Shown here: piece after piece, positions 5,785 through 10,110 of the stretch | How positions within the stretch are numbered: the stretch's first letter is position 1 | How the letters are laid out: each line of letters starts with the position of its first letter | DNA from: Planctomycetota bacterium | GTDB lineage: Bacteria; Planctomycetota; UBA11346 | Assembly (NCBI GenBank): GCA_024641365.1 | Contig: JAHEDF010000106.1 | Span: 1 to 10,110 of the forward strand | Direction: 5' to 3' | Length of the DNA: 10,110 bases | The notes under the pieces: model-generated | Databases searched by the model: none | Told to the model about the DNA's origin: nothing | The model's input: only the letters and a program-made list of their open reading frames with translations | Program-made: the position numbers and the translations under genes

Positions 5785-7680
5785 ATGCATAGTCTGTTCA
5801 ATAGTCCCCAATTAATTGAAGAGGTTTTTGCTGGGCTCCAAGACGGCTTTACAATTTTGGACAAAAATCATGTTACTACGTATGTAAATGATGCGTTTGT
5901 AAAAATGGTAGGGTTTGAACGTGATGAATTAATTGGCCTATCGCCCCCTTTTCCATGCTGGCCCAAAGAAGAACTTGATAAAATTTACTCAACATTTCAA
6001 CGCGGCGTGGCTGGCGCAAGACAAACTTTTGAAGTAACTTTTTGTAAAAAAGATGGAACTCGATTTCCCATTTCAGTTTCCCCTTCCGTATTAAAAGACG
6101 CATCGGGTGAGGCCATTGCCCATATTGCTACATTTAGAGATCTTAGTGAACGCACTCATTTAAAAGAAACGCAGTATAAATCTGAACAACGTTGGCGATC
6201 TATTGCTGAAAATCCATTTGACTTTGTTGTCATAATTAATCGCGATTATAAATATATTTATATAAACCATACCGCTCCAGGCATATCTAAAGAATCGATT
6301 CTTGGGAAAATGACTCCCCTTGATTTTACTGATTCCGCAAATCACCCAAAAATGATCGCTGCATTTGAAGCGGCATTCAATAACGGTCAGGCGTCGTATT
6401 ACGATGTGTATATTTCGCAATTAGATCAATGGTTTTCAACCTTCGTTGGGCCTATTTGGGAGAATGGTGTAGTTAACAGTATATCATTGTTGACCCGCGA
6501 TATTACGCAACAAAAACGCAATGAAGAAGCATACCGACAATCAGAAATTAAACTGCGCGAATCTCATAAAATGGAAACCGTCGGCACACTTGCAGGTGGC
6601 ATCGCACATGATCTCAATAATATTTTAACGCCTATATTAGCGCATGGCGATTTAGCGCTTCAGAAGATAGACATTCATCACCCCATATACAATTCAATTA
6701 TATCAATTAATGACGCAACCCTGCGCGCCCGTGATCTTGTTCAACGTATATTATTATTCAGTCGACGACATGAAGCTCAAAAAACCTTATTTGACCTCAA
6801 TGCATTAGTAAGTGAAAGCGTTACGTTATTTCGCGCTTCGGCTCCGTCATCGATTGCCATTCATGTAAATGTACACACAGAGCCAATATGGATTTATGCT
6901 GACCGAGTACAAATTAATCAAGTTTTAGCAAATCTCGTCACAAATGCACTGCAGGCAATGAACACATGCGGAAATTGTTTACACTTACAAGTCGCTCCAT
7001 CAGAGGTGCAAGAAAATGAAATAGCAGATGCTAAAATCGCTACCATTATCGTAACCGATAATGGCATTGGCATGGATGAAGAAACAAAACGACGGGCATT
7101 TGATCCATTTTATACCACCAAAGCCCTAGGCACTGGAACTGGCCTGGGACTATCTATCGTGCACGGCATCGTACGTGAACATGATGGCAGTGTTCATATC
7201 AATACGGCATTGGGTAACGGGACTACCATTACCATTCGATTGCCGTGTGGTGTACACAATAATGATAATCAGTCAAAAGTCTCCAAAATAGATTATAAAA
7301 TTAATACTATAAAACCGGTCCGAGTACTATGTGTTGATGACGAACCAACGATTTTAGAGGTGCTTAAATTGGGGTTGTCACAAAATGGTCATCATATTAC
7401 TACAACTTTGCATGCAAAAGAAGCACATAGTCTTTTAACTCAAAATGCATCTGACTATGACATTCTCATTACTGATCAAACGATGCCCTTCATGATGGGG
7501 ACCGAACTGGTCGCAGCGTTAAGAAAAGATTCAATTGCTATACCATGCATATTAATGACTGGCTTTGATGACGAAAAAACTGTAAAACATGCGCAAGTAT
7601 TAAACATAAATGAAATTTTATTAAAACCATTTTCCTTTGCGGATTTATTTACTGCAATCCATAAAACACTAACTCGCTAG
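5785..7680 (+). CDS. Hybrid sensor histidine kinase, PAS-PAS-HisKA-HATPase-REC
   Basis: A 631-residue soluble hybrid kinase with no transmembrane segment, so it probably senses a cytoplasmic signal. PAS domain 1 spans about 11-124 (DGFTILDKNHVTTYVNDAF early in it) and PAS domain 2 about 133-243, followed by a coiled linker. The HisKA H-box GGIAHDLNN holds the phospho-accepting His275. The ATPase domain has the N-box near Asn387, DNGIG (425-429), FDPFYTTK (439-446) and GTGTGLGL (449-456). The C-terminal receiver (about 512-630) has Asp518/Asp519, the phospho-acceptor Asp564 (TDQTMP), Thr592 and Lys614, so both phosphotransfer sites look intact. The AHDLNN H-box places it with NtrB-like kinases. 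There is no HPt or DNA-binding output domain and no response regulator beside it, so the partner must be encoded elsewhere. ATG 5785 has no Shine-Dalgarno sequence, and I found no in-frame start upstream. Confidence 0.95.
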   Translation: MHSLFNSPQLIEEVFAGLQDGFTILDKNHVTTYVNDAFVKMVGFERDELIGLSPPFPCWPKEELDKIYSTFQRGVAGARQTFEVTFCKKDGTRFPISVSPSVLKDASGEAIAHIATFRDLSERTHLKETQYKSEQRWRSIAENPFDFVVIINRDYKYIYINHTAPGISKESILGKMTPLDFTDSANHPKMIAAFEAAFNNGQASYYDVYISQLDQWFSTFVGPIWENGVVNSISLLTRDITQQKRNEEAYRQSEIKLRESHKMETVGTLAGGIAHDLNNILTPILAHGDLALQKIDIHHPIYNSIISINDATLRARDLVQRILLFSRRHEAQKTLFDLNALVSESVTLFRASAPSSIAIHVNVHTEPIWIYADRVQINQVLANLVTNALQAMNTCGNCLHLQVAPSEVQENEIADAKIATIIVTDNGIGMDEETKRRAFDPFYTTKALGTGTGLGLSIVHGIVREHDGSVHINTALGNGTTITIRLPCGVHNNDNQSKVSKIDYKINTIKPVRVLCVDDEPTILEVLKLGLSQNGHHITTTLHAKEAHSLLTQNASDYDILITDQTMPFMMGTELVAALRKDSIAIPCILMTGFDDEKTVKHAQVLNINEILLKPFSFADLFTAIHKTLTR

Positions 7681-7837
7681 CTTCATGACACTGCTAATTT
7701 ATACGCACGAGTTCTTTTACTATTTATCTACTTCGATTATCCGCTTAATTAATCGTTCATATAATTTTCCTTATTAACAGAAACGACATACGGCTTTATC
7801 TAAAATGATTTATTCATTTAACGAAATGATATTGCGG

Positions 7838-9427
7838 TTATGGCAGCAATTTAATTTTAATGTTTCGGTAAGCGACAGTATGACCATGATCTTGTAAACA
7901 AATATGACCGGACTTTTCTGTGCCATAGTGCGGAAACTTCGTCCATTTTCCCCATGCCAAACGTTTTTCCCATTCAGCATTATGCATCTCAAAAACAGCA
8001 GATTGTTCGTTGTTGAGCCAATGCTCAACAAAATTTCCTTTAACCACAATACGAGCTTTGTTCCACTCCCCAGGTGGTCGTGCGAGATCACGCACTGGCG
8101 CATACATGCCATAACAAGCACCAGACCATTTAAGTGGTGATTTTTTGCCATCTGGATGGTTCAGTGCATCGCTTAATTGATATTCTGGACCTGTTTCATG
8201 AGGTTTTTTAAATTCTTCACTGACATGGTACATAACACCACTATTTCCGCCTTCTGCCAATTGCCATTCAAAGCACAATTCAAAATCGGCATATTTTTCT
8301 TTCGTAATAAGACCTGTCCCTTCTGCACCAGGAGCACCTACTGGTGAAGAATTTGTCATAGTTATAGCACCATTGCGAATTTCCCATGATGCTGGCACGT
8401 CCGCCTGTTGATAACCACGCCAATGCTCCAATGTTTTTCCATCAAATAATAGTACCCATCCAACTTTTTGTTCGGCTTCACTTAAAGTATTAAGTGGCGT
8501 TTGTGGTTTCGGCGTACTTGGTAAGGTCGTTATTTTGTTCTCGAATTGCGGTTGTGCCTGTTTACCTAACAATTGTTGATCAAACCACGCAATCATGCGT
8601 GCGTTATCTTCTGACATTTCATTCCAGCCACCATGACCAGCACCACTGCGAATCCGTAATTCGCATGGCGTTCCAACTTCGTCACATCGCGCCTTAAAGG
8701 CTTGGGCTTGATAAATTGGCACCTGCTCATCTGCGTCGCCATGCACCATATAGACCGGCGGTTGTTGGTCGTGTATCCAATATAAAGGAGATAATTCTCG
8801 CCCTAATTGTTCTTGTCCCCCTGGCGTTTCACATTTAGGTCCAAATGCTGGCGCGAACGTTTTTAACAATCCAGTACCAACTACACTCTCACCGGAATTG
8901 CCCCAATTTAAATAATCTGTCGGAGGAAAAAAACAGGCAACAGCTTGAACGGCACTACTCAGTCGGTCCACGGGATCTGGTGCAAGTTGATTTCCTGGAC
9001 CGCCTCGTGTTGCAATCATGAGACTTAAATGCCCGCCAGCGCTACCTCCTGTTATTCCCAATTTATTTGGATCGACGCCATATTCGCTGGCGTGTGCCCG
9101 AATAAAACGAACGGCTCGGTGCATATCAGCAACAATTTCTTCTACTTGAAATCGAGGTTGCGTGCCATGCACCACCACAAATGTCGTGTATCCTGCTGCT
9201 GGCCATCCTCCATCGTTTATATATTTGTGATTTGATCGCCAACCGCCGCTAATAATTTTAATAATTCCTGCTCCATTAGCTTCTTGCGGTTTAAATACAT
9301 CCATCGTAAGCGCGACACCATCGTGTTTTGTGTAGATAACGTCACTAAGGTGTTCACTTGCTGATATAAGCGCCGTGCTGAAAAACCACATACTCAGTCC
9401 AACACAACATGCTGCTAATATTTTCAC
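7838..9427 (-). CDS. Secreted alpha/beta hydrolase (esterase) fused to DUF1080 domain
   Basis: A 529-residue exported protein of two enzyme-like domains. Residues 1-23 form a signal peptide, probably cut near LISA-SE. Residues 25-290 are an alpha/beta hydrolase of the BD-FAE/acetyl-esterase kind: nucleophile Ser129 in GGSAGG (GxSxG), a likely acid at Asp231 or Asp233 in HGDADEQVP, and His265 in GAGHGG. A Pro/Thr/Gln-rich linker (290-318) leads to a DUF1080 domain (PF06439, 3-keto-disaccharide hydrolase; about 322-529) with WVLLFDGKTLEHW, NSGVMYHV, GPEYQLSD and the terminal LQDHGHTVAYRNIKIK. The pairing suggests removal of acyl groups and processing of oxidised sugars on one glycan; the substrate is unknown. 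GTG is the start: AAGGA (9435-9439) lies seven bases upstream. It is divergent from a second DUF1080 gene. The family calls are firm; cooperation of the domains is inferred. Confidence 0.93.
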   Translation of the reverse strand: MKILAACCVGLSMWFFSTALISASEHLSDVIYTKHDGVALTMDVFKPQEANGAGIIKIISGGWRSNHKYINDGGWPAAGYTTFVVVHGTQPRFQVEEIVADMHRAVRFIRAHASEYGVDPNKLGITGGSAGGHLSLMIATRGGPGNQLAPDPVDRLSSAVQAVACFFPPTDYLNWGNSGESVVGTGLLKTFAPAFGPKCETPGGQEQLGRELSPLYWIHDQQPPVYMVHGDADEQVPIYQAQAFKARCDEVGTPCELRIRSGAGHGGWNEMSEDNARMIAWFDQQLLGKQAQPQFENKITTLPSTPKPQTPLNTLSEAEQKVGWVLLFDGKTLEHWRGYQQADVPASWEIRNGAITMTNSSPVGAPGAEGTGLITKEKYADFELCFEWQLAEGGNSGVMYHVSEEFKKPHETGPEYQLSDALNHPDGKKSPLKWSGACYGMYAPVRDLARPPGEWNKARIVVKGNFVEHWLNNEQSAVFEMHNAEWEKRLAWGKWTKFPHYGTEKSGHICLQDHGHTVAYRNIKIKLLP

Positions 9428-9627
9428 TAGAGGTTCCTTGCTGTTTTAGTCGTCATGTTACCGGTACTATAACCACAACGTAACTGATGATGAGATTGTG
9501 AATGAGTGGCGCAGCTTGTCTCATGTATTTTGAAACTCAAGCAGATGCAGCGTCACAATATAAGCATCTATTATAAAACATTACAAATTACCCATTGGAA
9601 ATAGCGAATCACCGCCCACCATATCGT
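9428..9627. promoter_or_regulatory. Shared divergent promoter region of two DUF1080 genes
   Basis: The 200 bases between the two divergent starts must hold both promoters. An 8-bp perfect palindrome, TACCGGTA, lies at 9459-9466, about 30 bases before the GTG start, and could be an operator. A TATTATAAAA stretch (9569-9578) upstream of the right gene could serve as its -10, but I see no good -35 at the proper distance. The region is defined by layout; the individual sites are weak. Confidence 0.45.
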
Positions 9628-10110
9628 ATGCAAAATCCATCGCTCGTACCTGCTGTCATTATCTGCGCTGCCTCCTTTTTTAGCTGCCCAGCAAGCGCCG
9701 AAGAAGAAAAATGGGTATCATTATTTAATGAGAAAGATTTAAGTGGGTGGACAATAAAAATTGCGCATAGACCGCTTGGCGAAAATTATGCAAATACATT
9801 TCGCATTGAAGACAACATTCTAAAAGTCAGTTACGATGATTATGAAAAATTCGACACACATTACGGGCACCTTTTTACCAACATATCCTATTCACATTAT
9901 GTTTTTCGTTTAGAATACAAATTTACCGGCACAATGATGGCCGATGCTCCAAAATACGTAAATTTGAATAGCGGAATAATGGTACATGCACAAACGCCAC
10001 AAAGCATGCGCTTTGATCAGGGGTTTCCCGTCAGCCTAGAAATGCAATTTTTAGCTGACGAAGGTAAAGGACCTCGCCAAACGGGTAATTTGTGCACCCC
10101 TGGAACACAT
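9628..10110 (+). CDS. Secreted DUF1080 (3-keto-disaccharide hydrolase-like) protein, partial at right edge
   Basis: The frame is open from ATG 9628 to the window end (161 codons), so the C-terminus is missing. Residues 1-24 are a hydrophobic signal peptide with a good type I cleavage site, PASA-EEE. The mature part starts the DUF1080 fold at once: WVSLFNEKDLSGW (29-41), then PLGENYANTFRIEDNILKV, YGHLFTN, an EYKF strand, NSGIMVHAQTPQSM and, at the edge, TGNLCTPGTH. This is the single-domain subtype with the GENY and LCTPGTH signatures, different from the DUF1080 half of the neighbouring fusion. DUF1080 proteins have been linked to cleavage of 3-keto-glycosides; activity here is inferred. No clear ribosome binding site precedes the ATG, but no better upstream in-frame start was seen. 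Family confidence is high. Confidence 0.88.
   Translation, partial: MQNPSLVPAVIICAASFFSCPASAEEEKWVSLFNEKDLSGWTIKIAHRPLGENYANTFRIEDNILKVSYDDYEKFDTHYGHLFTNISYSHYVFRLEYKFTGTMMADAPKYVNLNSGIMVHAQTPQSMRFDQGFPVSLEMQFLADEGKGPRQTGNLCTPGTH

Noticed and set aside
7735..7756. CGATTA...TAATCG inverted repeat after the sensor kinase
   Set aside because: Only six AT-rich pairs with a ten-base loop and no T-run; too weak for a terminator call.
7810..8151. 113-codon minus-strand frame inside the DUF1080 fusion gene
   Set aside because: Mostly covered by the well-supported hydrolase-DUF1080 gene in another frame of the same strand; a shadow.
9439..9442. Lipoprotein reading of the hydrolase N-terminus (LAAC at residues 4-7)
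   Set aside because: The Cys comes too early, before any hydrophobic core, so a normal signal peptide fits better.

Overview
The window is moderately AT-rich bacterial chromosomal DNA with seven well-supported complete genes and one gene cut by the right edge. The best guess for the host is a member of the Planctomycetes-Verrucomicrobia-Lentisphaerae (PVC) group or a near relative. This rests on two secreted DUF1080 (3-keto-disaccharide hydrolase) proteins, one fused to an alpha/beta hydrolase of a kind common in those phyla, and on a small membrane protein whose N-terminus carries an NPYASP motif. It is an inference from protein style, not from a marker gene placed in a tree.

Left part (1-1611, + strand): three closely packed genes that probably form an operon. 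They encode a lysine/alanine-rich histone H1-like protein with a C-terminal DUF2934-like segment, a small unrecognised membrane-anchored protein, and a class I SAM-dependent methyltransferase.

Between the methyltransferase and the convergent fusA gene lies about 510 bp without a confident gene. It holds the most striking non-coding structure of the window: two 34-nt arms in inverted orientation (33/34 matching), 132 nt apart, each built of three 9-nt units related to ACACAGAGG. A short hairpin lies just outside the left arm and a bidirectional terminator lies near the fusA end. A weak minus-strand reading frame there may be the remnant of a gene end.

Middle (2124-5239, - strand): a solitary fusA gene for elongation factor G, not attached to rpsL, rpsG or tuf, followed by a roughly 520-bp gap and a small four-helix membrane protein of unknown function. 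A further gap of about 550 bp carries weak repeats and a promoter-like sequence.

Right part: a large orphan hybrid sensor kinase (PAS-PAS-HisKA-HATPase-REC) on the + strand. It is followed by a carbohydrate locus in which a secreted alpha/beta hydrolase-DUF1080 fusion on the - strand is divergent from a second secreted DUF1080 protein on the + strand. The two share a roughly 200-bp intergenic region and probably act outside the cytoplasm on glycans or modified sugars. No tRNA, rRNA, CRISPR array or transposase gene was seen. No complete, clearly new multi-gene system is visible; the best leads are the inverted-repeat element and the DUF1080 pair.
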